A stretch of DNA of 64,000 bases from Neorhizobium populisoli (GTDB lineage Bacteria > Pseudomonadota > Alphaproteobacteria > Rhizobiales > Rhizobiaceae), in assembly GCF_019430945.1 (NCBI RefSeq), contig NZ_JAHYCB010000001.1, positions 558,001 through 622,000 on the forward strand. Reading direction: 5' to 3'. How positions within the stretch are numbered: the stretch's first letter is position 1; every line of letters starts with the position of its first letter. The translations under genes were made by a program, and so were the position numbers. Below, in pieces: positions 8,292 to 17,035 of the stretch. The notes beneath the pieces were generated by a model. It ran no database searches. It was not told the origin of the DNA and saw only the letters and a program-made list of their open reading frames with translations.

Positions 8292-8936
8292 ATGACCGAA
8301 ATTCTCGATATTTCCCATGTCCGGCTTGGCGAACGTCCGCTCGTCGTTTGCGACGTCGATGACGTGGTTCTGCATTTCGCGGCGCCCTTCCAAGATTTTC
8401 TGCGCGGCGAAGGCCATGAGCTGCTGCCGCGCTCCTTCCGACTCACTGGCAATATCGTCTCGATCGAGACACAGATCGCCCTCGAGCATGCAGACGTGCG
8501 GCGGCTGATCGAAACCTTCTTCGAGGCGCAAGAAACCTGGCAGATGCCGTTTGAACTGGCTGTGCAGACACTGACGTCGCTTTCCGACGATGCCGATGTC
8601 GTGTTCCTCACCGCCATGCCGCCGCGTTATCGCGATCAGCGCCGGCGGTTGCTGGACAGGCTTGAGCTTCCCTTCCCGCTGATCGCCAGCGAGGAGCCCA
8701 AGGGACCGATCATGCGCCGCCTGCATGCCGAACGGGCCTTGCCATCGGTCTTCATCGACGACATGGCGCATAACCTGCATTCGGTTCGCGATCACCTGCC
8801 CCATTCTCTTCTCCTGCACATGATGCCCGACTCGGCTCTGCATCTGCTGGCGCCGAAGCCGGAAGGCGTGACCCGGGCGACGGACTGGGCCCATGCTGCA
8901 GAGCTTATCCGCACGCATATCGGTTCCAAAACCTAA
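8292..8936 (+). CDS. HAD-like hydrolase family protein
   Basis: A 214-residue cytosolic protein. It has HAD-superfamily landmarks in order: motif I VVCDVDDVVLHF (about 18-29, with the nucleophile and general acid Asp pair), a motif II-like FLTAMPP (about 101-107), a motif III Lys in EEPKGPIM and motif IV FIDDMAHN (about 155-162). The enzyme is therefore likely a phosphatase, but the substrate cannot be read. I chose the ATG at 8292 because the upstream extension overlaps the DUF3572 gene and has no homology-like features. It is probably co-transcribed with the DUF3572 gene. Confidence 0.75.
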   Translation: MTEILDISHVRLGERPLVVCDVDDVVLHFAAPFQDFLRGEGHELLPRSFRLTGNIVSIETQIALEHADVRRLIETFFEAQETWQMPFELAVQTLTSLSDDADVVFLTAMPPRYRDQRRRLLDRLELPFPLIASEEPKGPIMRRLHAERALPSVFIDDMAHNLHSVRDHLPHSLLLHMMPDSALHLLAPKPEGVTRATDWAHAAELIRTHIGSKT

Positions 8937-9024
8937 TTTGCCCGGCTCGTATCGGTCGCCGCTATGCCTCCTCCGGCGACACGAAATTCACCGTTATTTC
9001 GAGAGGAAAACCTCGCGACGCTGC

Positions 9025-9053
9025 TTGTGAGTGATGAACTTAGGGCCTAGCGT
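9025..9053 (+). promoter_or_regulatory. Candidate promoter of dinB
   Basis: TTGTGA (9025-9030), a 17-base spacer and TAGCGT (9048-9053). The implied start near 9060 coincides with the LexA box, which makes sense for a repressed SOS promoter. The -10 match is weak. Confidence 0.4.
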
Positions 9054-9059
9054 AGCAAT

Positions 9060-9074
9060 GTTCAACCTTTGTTC
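9060..9074 (+). promoter_or_regulatory. LexA operator (SOS box) of dinB
   Basis: GTTC-AACCTTT-GTTC is a perfect copy of the alphaproteobacterial LexA operator, a direct repeat GTTC-N7-GTTC. It lies only five bases before the first ATG of dinB and over the predicted transcription start. dinB genes are classical LexA targets. Confidence 0.8.
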
Positions 9075-9079
9075 CTGAG

Positions 9080-10372
9080 ATGATGAGCGCGCCTGACAAG
9101 ACATCCGGCTTTTGTCGCGACTGCCTTGCCGGGCAGAAGGCGGAAATGCGCCGTTGTCGCGCCTGCGGCAGCCCCCGACTCGTCTACCATAAAGAGCTCT
9201 TTGACCTGACGCTGGCGCATATCGACTGCGACGCGTTCTACGCGACGATCGAAAAGCGCGACAATCCGGAGCTTGCCGACAAACCGGTCATCATCGGCGG
9301 CGGCAAACGCGGCGTCGTCTCCACGGCCTGCTATATCGCCCGCATCAACGGGGTGCGTTCGGCGATGCCGATGTTCAAGGCACTGGAACTTTGCCCGGAC
9401 GCCGTCGTCATTCGCCCCAACATGGAAAAATACGTCACCGTCGGACGGCAGGTACGGCAGATGATGATGGACCTGACGCCATTGGTGCAGCCGCTTTCGA
9501 TCGACGAGGCCTTTCTGGAGCTTTCCGGTACCGAGAGGCTGCATCATGACCCGCCGGCGCGCATTCTCGCCAGGCTCGCCAACAGGGTCCAGGAGGAGCT
9601 CGGCATCTCGATCTCGGTCGGTCTCTCCTATTGCAAATTCCTCGCCAAAGTCGCCTCCGACCTGCAGAAACCGCGCGGTTTTTCGGTGATCGGTCAGGAA
9701 GAGGCGCTTGAGTTCCTGGCGGCACGTCCCGTCACGACGATCTGGGGCGTCGGCAAGGCCTTCAACGCAACGCTGGAGGCGGACGGTATCCGCACAATCG
9801 GCCAGTTGCAAACGATGGAGGAAGGCGATCTGATGCGCCGCTACGGCTCCATGGGCCAGCGGCTCTATCGTCTATCCCGTGGCATGGACGACCGCGAGGT
9901 GCATCCGAACGAGGCGGCGAAAAGCGTTTCTGCCGAAACGACTTTCTTCGACGATATTTCCCGACACGACGATCTCGTGCCGATCCTGCGGCGGCTATCG
10001 GAAAAGGTGTCCACACGACTGAAGAAACATGGCATTGCCGGCAACACCGTCGTGCTGAAGATGAAGACTGCCGATTTCAAAAGCCGGACCCGCAACAAGC
10101 GGCTCGAAGACCCGACTCAGCTCGCCGATCGCATTTTCCGCACCGGCCTGTCCCTGATGGAACGGGAAACGGACGGGACGAAATTCCGCCTTCTCGGCAT
10201 CGGCGTGACTGACCTGACGGATCCCGGCCGCGCCGATCCGCCCGATCTCGTGGACCAGCAGGCCGGGCGGCGGGCGGCGGCGGAGGCAGCCATGGACAAA
10301 TTGCGCGACAAATTCGGCAAGGCGACGATCGAGACCGGCTACACGTTCGGCGACCGCCGGCGCGATCAATGA
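9080..10372 (+). CDS. dinB: DNA polymerase IV (Y-family translesion polymerase)
   Basis: Pol IV copies damaged templates and rescues stalled forks at the cost of fidelity. The 430-residue protein carries the Y-family signatures [10 protein letters not shown] (about 49-58, first catalytic Asp), [15 protein letters not shown], and [10 protein letters not shown] (about 140-149, catalytic Asp-Glu), then a thumb and a little-finger domain. Before the polymerase core there is an N-terminal extension of about 45 residues with two Cys pairs (CRDC near 12-15, CRAC near 28-31), probably a small zinc ribbon. It is found in rhizobial DinB but not in the E. coli enzyme. ATG codons at 9080 and 9083 are both possible. 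Regulation by LexA is indicated by the operator just upstream. Confidence 0.95.
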   Translation: MMSAPDKTSGFCRDCLAGQKAEMRRCRACGSPRLVYHKELFDLTLAHIDCDAFYATIEKRDNPELADKPVIIGGGKRGVVSTACYIARINGVRSAMPMFKALELCPDAVVIRPNMEKYVTVGRQVRQMMMDLTPLVQPLSIDEAFLELSGTERLHHDPPARILARLANRVQEELGISISVGLSYCKFLAKVASDLQKPRGFSVIGQEEALEFLAARPVTTIWGVGKAFNATLEADGIRTIGQLQTMEEGDLMRRYGSMGQRLYRLSRGMDDREVHPNEAAKSVSAETTFFDDISRHDDLVPILRRLSEKVSTRLKKHGIAGNTVVLKMKTADFKSRTRNKRLEDPTQLADRIFRTGLSLMERETDGTKFRLLGIGVTDLTDPGRADPPDLVDQQAGRRAAAEAAMDKLRDKFGKATIETGYTFGDRRRDQ

Positions 10373-10500
10373 CCTCCCGGTTCAATGAAAAGTGATCCGT
10401 TTCCGGTCATCACTTTAAAACTATTCGCCGGCTCGAAAATCTTCATTAAACCTCATCCCCTAATATGCGGCGGTCCAAAGTATTGCGTAAGAGGTCCGGT

Positions 10501-11871
10501 ATGTTGCGTCACCTAGTGTTCGGGGTTGGTCTCCTGTCTGCGACGATGTTGTCGTCTACTGCGTTTGCGGAAGGTGCCCGCACCCTCCAGATCATCGTCT
10601 CCAAGGACAAGCAGTCGATGGTCGTCTACGATGGCGAAGCCGTCGTCGCGACGACCAAGATCTCCAGCGGCAAGGCCGGTCACACGACGCCGAGCGGCAT
10701 CTTCTCGATCCTCGAAAAGAAGAAATACCACGAATCGAATATCTATTCGAACGCGCCGATGCCCTGGATGCAGCGGCTGACCTGGTCCGGTATCGCGCTT
10801 CATGAAGGCGTCGTGCCGAATTACCCGGCCTCGCATGGCTGTATCCGGATGCCCGGCGCATTTGCAAAAACGCTTTTCGGCATGACCGAGCGCGGCGCAC
10901 ATGTGATCGTCACCGATGCGCCGGTGACCCCGGTGCTGATCGCCGACGTCAACCTATTCAAGCCGCACAAATCGCTGCCCAACGGCCCGCTTTTCCCGGA
11001 TGTCGAATTGCGGACGTCATCGATCAAGAACGAGGCAAAGCCGGTCGAGGTGGCGATGAATATCACTCCGGATAATCCGGCCGCCTCTCACCCCGTCATG
11101 ACGCCGCCGGCGGCGGCTACGGGCGCAACACCGGTTGCTGCGGATGCAGCACCGCTTCGCATTCTCATTACCCGCCGCGGCGATCGCGAGGCGCTGATGG
11201 ATGCGCAGGTGATCCTTGAGGATCTCGGTTTTGAAACCGGCGGTTCGGACGGTTATGCGGGACCGTTGACGCGAAGTGCCATATCGGGCTTCAAGCGCTG
11301 GAAGAACCTTTCTGAAAAAGGCGGGATGGTGACGCCGGAATTCCTGAGCGCGCTTTACGAAGCGGCAGGAAAGCCACGTCCACCGGCAGGCCAGATCATG
11401 GTACGGCAGGATTTCGCCCCTCTCTTCGAGGCGCCGGTCGGCATCAAGAACCCCGAAATGGCGCTCGGCACGCATTTCTTCACCGTTGACAAGATCGATC
11501 GCAGCACTGAAACGGCCGAATGGCATGGCGTGACGTTGCCGAACGGCTTGCCCGACGCCACCAGGCAGCGTCTCGGAATCACCGTCGACGACAACCCGTT
11601 CGCGCCGAATGCTGCCGCGAAGGCTCTCGACCGTATAGAAATGCCGGCAGATGTGCGGGACCGGATCGAGTCCGCGATGGCCGACGGTACATCGATCACC
11701 ATCAACGATCAGGGTCTTGGCCCGGATACCGGCGACGGCACCGACTTCATCACCATCACCAAGCCCGCAACGCAGGTTGCGGAAGCCAAGGCGGAGATGG
11801 AAAGCTCGATCACCAAGCCGCGCCCGGTCAAGGTGAAGGCGGAAAAGCGCGGCGGCATCGGCCTCTATTGA
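10501..11871 (+). CDS. Secreted L,D-transpeptidase with peptidoglycan-binding domain
   Basis: L,D-transpeptidases of the YkuD family make 3-3 cross-links in peptidoglycan or attach proteins to it, and are abundant in Rhizobiales. The protein begins with a clear signal peptide (MLRHLVFGVGLLSATMLSSTAFA). The YkuD domain follows: a His in ALHEGV near 101 and the catalytic motif SHGCIRM with Cys near 114. A putative peptidoglycan-binding-1 domain (RGDREALMDAQVILEDLGF onward) lies near 225-280, and a C-terminal region of about 170 residues has no recognised fold. I chose the ATG at 10501, which has AGAGG six bases upstream and starts the signal peptide; an ATG at 10465 would add 12 basic residues. 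The product acts in the periplasm. Confidence 0.88.
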   Translation: MLRHLVFGVGLLSATMLSSTAFAEGARTLQIIVSKDKQSMVVYDGEAVVATTKISSGKAGHTTPSGIFSILEKKKYHESNIYSNAPMPWMQRLTWSGIALHEGVVPNYPASHGCIRMPGAFAKTLFGMTERGAHVIVTDAPVTPVLIADVNLFKPHKSLPNGPLFPDVELRTSSIKNEAKPVEVAMNITPDNPAASHPVMTPPAAATGATPVAADAAPLRILITRRGDREALMDAQVILEDLGFETGGSDGYAGPLTRSAISGFKRWKNLSEKGGMVTPEFLSALYEAAGKPRPPAGQIMVRQDFAPLFEAPVGIKNPEMALGTHFFTVDKIDRSTETAEWHGVTLPNGLPDATRQRLGITVDDNPFAPNAAAKALDRIEMPADVRDRIESAMADGTSITINDQGLGPDTGDGTDFITITKPATQVAEAKAEMESSITKPRPVKVKAEKRGGIGLY

Positions 11872-11900
11872 GGCCTCCATCCAACGCAGTTCGAAAACAG

Positions 11901-11940
11901 AGAACCCGCGGATCAGAGCTGATCCGCGGGTTCTACTTTT
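11901..11940. terminator. Bidirectional terminator between the L,D-transpeptidase gene and dnaE
   Basis: A perfect 16-base inverted repeat (11901-11916 with 11919-11934) with a two-base loop, followed on the + strand by ACTTTT. The two flanking genes converge on it, so it can end both transcripts. Confidence 0.8.
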
Positions 11941-11952
11941 AATGGATAAAAA

Positions 11953-14900
11953 TCAGACGAGTTCGACATCCAGCACGCCGGGTGCCGCCCTGAGTGCTGC
12001 GGCTATCTCTGGCGAGATGCGGTATTTTTCGGTGAGCTCCACCTCGATCTCGCGTTTGCCGTCATCCTTGATGACGACGAAAGACACCAGTCCATCCCCC
12101 CTGGCATTCAGATGCCGCGCTACGGTGCGCAGCGGGCCTGAGTCGCGCACATAAACACGCAGGGCCTTTTGCATCTGCACGGACTTCTCTTCGAGCGACT
12201 GCGCCGTCTGGATGCGAAGCCCGATACCTTCCGGCCGCTCTTCCGCCTGGACGGTGATCAGCAGCGATTTGCCGGGCTCCAGAAGGTCGCGATATTGAGC
12301 CAGCCCTTCTGAGAAAAGCACCGCTTCGTACTGGCCGGAGGCATCGGAGAAGGCGACGATGCCCATCTTGTTGCCGGTGCGCGTCTTGCGCTCCTGACGA
12401 CTGGTCACCGTGCCGGCGAGCTTGCCGAAGGTTGCGCCGCCCTTAACCGAGACGGAGAATTCGGCGAACGTCTGGACCCGCATCTTGGTAAGGATGCTGG
12501 CGTAGGAATCCAGCGGATGGGCCGAGAGATAAAAGCCGAGCACCTGATACTCGCGCATCAGCTTTTCGGACGGCGTCCAAGGATTGAACGGCGGCAGGAT
12601 CAGTTTTTCAGGGCCGGCGCTCGAGGATGCGCCGAAAAAGCCCATCTGGCCGCTGGCTTTTTCCTGATGGGCGCTCTGGGCGTAACCGATGATGCGGTCG
12701 AGGCCGCCGATCAGTTCCGCCCGATCGGTGCCGAAACAATCGAAGGCACCGGCGGAAATCAGACTTTCCATCACGCGCCGGTTGACCTGTTTAGGATCGA
12801 TGCGAAGGCAGAAATCCTCAAGGCTCTTGAACGGCTGGTCGCCGCGTATTTCGGTAATGTGCTCGACCGCGGATTCGCCGACGCCCTTGATCGCCGCGAG
12901 TGCGTAATAGATGCGGTTCTCTCCGGTTTCGAAATGTCGAAACGAGGTCTGGATCGACGGCGGGATGACGGAAATACCGAGACGCCCGGCATCCTGCCGG
13001 AAGTCGTTCAGCTTTTCGCTGTTGGCCATATCGTAGGTCATAGACGCGGCCAGAAACTCGACCGGGTAATGCGCCTTCATATAGGCCGTCTGGTATGAGA
13101 CGATCGCGTAAGCTGCCGCGTGCGACTTGTTGAAGCCGTAGTTTGCGAATTTTGCGAGCAGTTCGAAGATGTTGTCGGCTTGCGGCTTTGAAACCTTGTT
13201 CTTGATCGCACCGTCGACGAAACGCTCGCGCTGCTGATCCATCTCCGCCTTGATCTTCTTACCCATGGCACGGCGCAGAAGATCGGCCTCGCCGAGCGAA
13301 TAGCCCGACAGGACCTGCGCGATCTGCATGACCTGTTCCTGGTAGACGATAACGCCCTGCGTTTCCTTCAGCAGATAGTCGATCATCGGATGGATCGACT
13401 CGATTTCCTCCTCGCCGTGTTTGCGGGCGTTGTAGGTCGGGATGTTCTCCATCGGACCCGGACGATAAAGCGCCACGAGCGCGATAATGTCCTCGATGCA
13501 GTCAGGTCGCATGCCGATCAGCGCCTTGCGCATGCCGGCACTTTCCACCTGGAACACGCCGACCGTCTCGCCGCGAGACAGCATCTCGTAGCTCAGCTTG
13601 TCGTCCAGCGGGATTTTCGCAAGATCGACCTCGATATCGCGCTTCCTGCAGAAATCGACAGCCGTCTTCAGCACCGTCAGCGTCTTCAAGCCGAGGAAGT
13701 CGAACTTCACGAGGCCGGCCTGTTCCACCCATTTCATATTGAACTGGGTGACCGGCATATCGGAACGCGGGTCTCGATACATCGGCACCAGTTTCGACAG
13801 CGGCCGGTCGCCGATGACGATGCCAGCGGCGTGGGTCGAGGCATGCCGGTAGAGGCCTTCGATCTTCTGGGCGATATCGAGAAGGCGGCCGACCACCGGC
13901 TCCTTGTCGATCTCTTCCTGGAACTTGGGCTCTTCCTCGATCGCCTTCGACAAAGGCGTCGGATTGGCCGGGTTGTTCGGCACCAGCTTGCAGATCCGGT
14001 CTACCTGACCATACGGCATCTCCAGCACGCGGCCGACGTCGCGCAATGCGGCACGCGCCTGCAGCGAACCGAAGGTGATGATCTGGGCCACCTGTTCGCG
14101 GCCGTATTTCTGCTGCACATAGCGGATCACCTCTTCGCGGCGATCCTGGCAAAAGTCGATATCGAAGTCCGGCATCGAAACGCGATCCGGATTGAGGAAG
14201 CGTTCGAACAGAAGCGAGAAGCGCAGCGGATCGACGTCGGTGATGGTCAGCGCATAGGCGACCAGCGAGCCCGCACCAGAACCACGGCCGGGCCCGACCG
14301 GAATGTCGTGATTCTTGGCCCATTTGATGAAGTCGGCAACGATCAGGAAGTAGCCGGGGAACTTCATCTTCTCGATGACGCTGAGCTCGAAATCCAGCCG
14401 CTCGCGATAATCCTTCTCGGTGTAACCGGGCGTCATGCCGAGCGTGGCTATGCGGTTCTCGAGGCCCTCCACGGACTGGCGGCGCAGTTCCGAGGCCTCT
14501 GCACGTTCGGCCTCCGCGGGATCATCCGTCGCGCCGGTGAAGCGGGGCAGGATCGGGTTGCGCGTATTCAGGATGAACGAGCAGCGCTTGGCGATCTCGA
14601 CCGTGTTCTCCAGCGCTTCCGGCAGGTCGGCGAACAGTTTCGCCATTTCTTTGCGGCTCTTGAGATAATGGTCTGGCGTCAGGCGGAAGCGGCTGTCGTC
14701 CGACACGATCGCATTGTGGGCGACCGCCATCAGCGCATCATGGGCATCGTAATCGGCCTTGGACGGGAAGAAGGCTTCGTTGGTCGCGACCAGCGGAAGG
14801 TCGTGCTCATAGGCAAGCGAGATCATTCTTTGCTCGTGCCGGCGATCATAAGCGCCGTGACGCTGCAGCTCGACATAAAGCCGATCGCCGAACGCCTGCT

Positions 14901-15450
14901 TGAGCTTGTGCAGCCGCGCCTCGCCCAGAGCCGCATTGCCTTCCTTGATGGCCATATCGACCGGGCCGGTCTTGGCCCCGGTCAAGGCAATCAGGCCATC
15001 TGTCCCTCCCTCTTCGAGCCAGGACAGTGCAATGTGGATGGCGCTGTGGCCCTCGCCGCCCAAATAGGCGCGGCTGACGAGATCGACGAGACGATCGTAA
15101 CCCGCAGAGCTTGCGGCCAGGACGACGATCGACGGCAGCTTGGCGAGCTGCACGCCCGGGCGCCGCTCTTCGGTCTGGTCCTGCATGTCGATCGACAGCT
15201 GGCAGCCGATAATCGGCTGAATCCCGTCACCGATCGCCTTTTGCGCAAATTCCAGCGCGATGAAGAGATTATTGGTGTCGGTCACTGCGATCGCGGGCTG
15301 ATTATCCGAGACCACCTTTCCCAAAATCTTCTTGAGCGGCAGCGCGCCCTCGAGAAGCGAATAGGCGGAATGAACCCGAAGGTGCACGAATTGCGGGGTG
15401 TCTCCCAGCTCTTCCGTTTCGGTTTTCACACCTGCCTTATCGTCCGCCAT
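11953..15450 (-). CDS. dnaE: DNA polymerase III alpha subunit
   Basis: The replicative polymerase subunit. The 1165-residue product begins with a PHP domain (FVHLRVHSAYSLLEGA near 22-37) and has the polymerase active site of the C family (GRGSGAGSLVAYAL and MPDFDIDFCQDRRE near 390-445). Then follow the fingers, beta-clamp and tau-binding regions and an OB domain (FGKLAGTVTSRQERKTRTGN). Length and order match DnaE1, not the shorter error-prone ImuC/DnaE2. The gene stands alone on the minus strand, ends at a strong bidirectional terminator, and has the 29-codon membrane protein gene about 150 bases upstream on the same strand. Confidence 0.97.
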   Translation of the reverse strand: MADDKAGVKTETEELGDTPQFVHLRVHSAYSLLEGALPLKKILGKVVSDNQPAIAVTDTNNLFIALEFAQKAIGDGIQPIIGCQLSIDMQDQTEERRPGVQLAKLPSIVVLAASSAGYDRLVDLVSRAYLGGEGHSAIHIALSWLEEGGTDGLIALTGAKTGPVDMAIKEGNAALGEARLHKLKQAFGDRLYVELQRHGAYDRRHEQRMISLAYEHDLPLVATNEAFFPSKADYDAHDALMAVAHNAIVSDDSRFRLTPDHYLKSRKEMAKLFADLPEALENTVEIAKRCSFILNTRNPILPRFTGATDDPAEAERAEASELRRQSVEGLENRIATLGMTPGYTEKDYRERLDFELSVIEKMKFPGYFLIVADFIKWAKNHDIPVGPGRGSGAGSLVAYALTITDVDPLRFSLLFERFLNPDRVSMPDFDIDFCQDRREEVIRYVQQKYGREQVAQIITFGSLQARAALRDVGRVLEMPYGQVDRICKLVPNNPANPTPLSKAIEEEPKFQEEIDKEPVVGRLLDIAQKIEGLYRHASTHAAGIVIGDRPLSKLVPMYRDPRSDMPVTQFNMKWVEQAGLVKFDFLGLKTLTVLKTAVDFCRKRDIEVDLAKIPLDDKLSYEMLSRGETVGVFQVESAGMRKALIGMRPDCIEDIIALVALYRPGPMENIPTYNARKHGEEEIESIHPMIDYLLKETQGVIVYQEQVMQIAQVLSGYSLGEADLLRRAMGKKIKAEMDQQRERFVDGAIKNKVSKPQADNIFELLAKFANYGFNKSHAAAYAIVSYQTAYMKAHYPVEFLAASMTYDMANSEKLNDFRQDAGRLGISVIPPSIQTSFRHFETGENRIYYALAAIKGVGESAVEHITEIRGDQPFKSLEDFCLRIDPKQVNRRVMESLISAGAFDCFGTDRAELIGGLDRIIGYAQSAHQEKASGQMGFFGASSSAGPEKLILPPFNPWTPSEKLMREYQVLGFYLSAHPLDSYASILTKMRVQTFAEFSVSVKGGATFGKLAGTVTSRQERKTRTGNKMGIVAFSDASGQYEAVLFSEGLAQYRDLLEPGKSLLITVQAEERPEGIGLRIQTAQSLEEKSVQMQKALRVYVRDSGPLRTVARHLNARGDGLVSFVVIKDDGKREIEVELTEKYRISPEIAAALRAAPGVLDVELV

Positions 15451-15598
15451 GCCGCGCCATGCCCTTCAAATGAATCGGCCCTATTGTCCGGCGCCGCATG
15501 CCGAGAGTCCAGTTCGGATTTCCTCGCCCAACGTGTTTCGAGCGAAGCGCCGGCGAGCGAGCAGGATGCCACCGTCAGAAAGTGGCAGCCACCGCTGA

Positions 15599-15688
15599 TT
15601 ACATAGCCATCATGATCATCGACAGGCTGGCCACGAAGGTGGCGATCGAAGCGAATGCGGCAATATCACGAAGAAGGTCAGTCATCAT
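15599..15688 (-). CDS. 29-residue membrane microprotein, possibly SOS-regulated
   Basis: A short frame begins with two ATG codons (15688 and 15685) preceded by GGGAGA at ideal spacing, and ends at TAA. The product starts MMTDLLRDIAAFASIATF and ends in SMIMMAM. It has a charged N-terminus (about 8 residues) and one hydrophobic helix of about 20 residues, so a single-pass inner-membrane peptide is expected. Upstream is a promoter-like pair, TTGACT (15738-15743) and an A/T-rich -10, with LexA-like boxes on top. I do not recognise a named family. The size, the single helix and the SOS-type operator resemble SidA, the 29-aa SOS division inhibitor of Caulobacter, but no sequence similarity is claimed. 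Confidence 0.6.
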   Translation of the reverse strand: MMTDLLRDIAAFASIATFVASLSMIMMAM

Positions 15689-15719
15689 CGTCTCCCGTGT
15701 TCTCTTATGTTTTTAATTT

Positions 15720-15763
15720 GTTCTCATTTTGTTTGAGAGTCAACAGAAGAACAAAACAAGAAA
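15720..15763. promoter_or_regulatory. Two LexA-like boxes upstream of the microprotein gene
   Basis: GTTC-N7-GTTT at 15720-15734 and GAAC-N7-GAAA at 15749-15763 each differ from the alphaproteobacterial LexA operator by one base in the second half-site. The first lies between the -35 (TTGACT, minus strand) and the -10 of the microprotein promoter, the second just upstream of the -35. The perfect box at dinB in the same window serves as reference. The region also lies upstream of the divergent gene at 15861. Confidence 0.45.
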
Positions 15764-15860
15764 CACGGTTTCCGCAATATGGTTAAATTCGGCGGCATCC
15801 GCCGGCTTTTCCTGCTGTCTTGACTTCGTTAGGATTGCCGCGAATGGAAGGACCGAGCGA

Positions 15861-16421
15861 ATGAAAACATCCGTTTTGCTGGCCGCGCTTCTTGCTGCGA
15901 ACCCGTCACTTGCCGAGGAGGCAATCGACCCGGGCCGGATCGCGGCAGTGACGACCGGCGACTTCGATAAAGACGGCGATATCGATCTCGCCATGATCCG
16001 CCAGCCGCCGCCCGGCCGTAGCGGTGACGACAACGGCATCTATATTTATCTCGCTGATCCCAGCGAGGGACGGATGGTGCTGAAATCTGCAGCACCCAAT
16101 ACCGTGCAGGACTCATTTATCTATGCGGGAGAATCGCTTGCGATCGCTTCCTTACCCAATGGTTCAATCCTGGTGACCGCGAAAAACGATACGCCGGAAC
16201 AACGGCACTACGAGATCAAGCTGACGATCGCCTACCGCAACAGCGATTTCATCGTGGCCGGTTATAGTCTGAAAGAGAACGTGCCCTATCCGCTTGACTG
16301 CGAGGTCAACATGCTGACCGGCAAGGGCATGAAAAACGGTAAAGCCATCACCACTGCGGCCAGCGCTACTCCGCTGGACCATTGGTCCAACGACACCGGA
16401 CAACAGGCCTGCCGACGCTAG
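15861..16421 (+). CDS. Secreted protein of unknown function, paralogue 1
   Basis: A 186-residue protein with a signal peptide (MKTSVLLAALLAANPSLAEE, cleavage near Ala18). The mature part starts IDPGRIAAVTTGDFDKDGDIDLAMI, a segment with the D-x-D-x-D-G-D-x-D spacing of FG-GAP/VCBS or EF-hand-like calcium loops. The rest is predicted beta-rich. It is clearly related to the next gene: both share IDP-R-I, GD-nnD-DL, PNGSI, the AYR-DFVVAG segment, and a C/NxLTGK ending. The function is unknown; a periplasmic or exported location is likely. The start at 15861 has GGA seven bases upstream and begins the signal peptide. Two Cys residues (CEVN and the last residues, CRR) could pair. Confidence 0.75.
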   Translation: MKTSVLLAALLAANPSLAEEAIDPGRIAAVTTGDFDKDGDIDLAMIRQPPPGRSGDDNGIYIYLADPSEGRMVLKSAAPNTVQDSFIYAGESLAIASLPNGSILVTAKNDTPEQRHYEIKLTIAYRNSDFIVAGYSLKENVPYPLDCEVNMLTGKGMKNGKAITTAASATPLDHWSNDTGQQACRR

Positions 16422-16444
16422 ATTTTTTGGGGGGACACATCATT

Positions 16445-17023
16445 ATGAAACTATCCGTCGCCGCTACGGCATTCCTTTTCGCAATGCCGGCCCTCGCCGA
16501 AGAGCCCATTGATCCGACGCGTATCATCAGCGCGGCAACGGGGGACTGGAATCGTGACAAGCAGACCGATCTCGTGCTCATGGTCGCCAAGAGCAGGGAC
16601 TCGTTTCTGATCGACATCTATTTCTATCTCCGCGAAGGCGACCGCTCGCAGTTGAAGCTCGTCACGCGGGCACGAGAGAAGGTTACGGGCAATTTCGATA
16701 AATACGACCAGTACGGACTGGACGCCTCGGTCGAAGCACGCCCCAACGGCTCGATCGCCATATATTCAAAAAGCGATACGAGCGGGCGCAACATGTGGGA
16801 GCAGACGGTGACTGTGGCTTATCGCGAGGACCGCTTCGTGGTCGCGGGCTTCACCTACAGCTTCTACGATACGCTCGGAATTCGATCCCACGGCAATTGC
16901 GATTACAATGTTCTCACCGGCAAACTGAAGATCGACGACAAGGACCTCAAACCGCAGCCCGCAAAGGTTATCCCGATCGCAGATTTCGACCAGAATGTAC
17001 TCCGCTCAATCTGCGGGGAATGA
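16445..17023 (+). CDS. Secreted protein of unknown function, paralogue 2
   Basis: A 192-residue protein with a signal peptide (MKLSVAATAFLFAMPALAEE). The mature part begins IDPTRIISAATGDWNRDKQTDLVLM, aligned with the same segment of the preceding gene, but the calcium-loop-like acidic residues are partly lost. The two genes lie 23 bases apart, so they arose by tandem duplication and are probably co-transcribed. A C-terminal Cys (SICGE) and an internal one (GNCDYNVLTGK) match the positions in the paralogue, which supports a conserved disulphide. I do not recognise a named family. The gene is convergent with lolD. Confidence 0.75.
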   Translation: MKLSVAATAFLFAMPALAEEPIDPTRIISAATGDWNRDKQTDLVLMVAKSRDSFLIDIYFYLREGDRSQLKLVTRAREKVTGNFDKYDQYGLDASVEARPNGSIAIYSKSDTSGRNMWEQTVTVAYREDRFVVAGFTYSFYDTLGIRSHGNCDYNVLTGKLKIDDKDLKPQPAKVIPIADFDQNVLRSICGE

Positions 17024-17035
17024 ACGCGAGTTGGC

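Noticed and set aside
13390..15606. 738-codon open frame on the + strand, opposite dnaE
   Set aside because: Shadow of dnaE with the same composition bias; no recognisable family.
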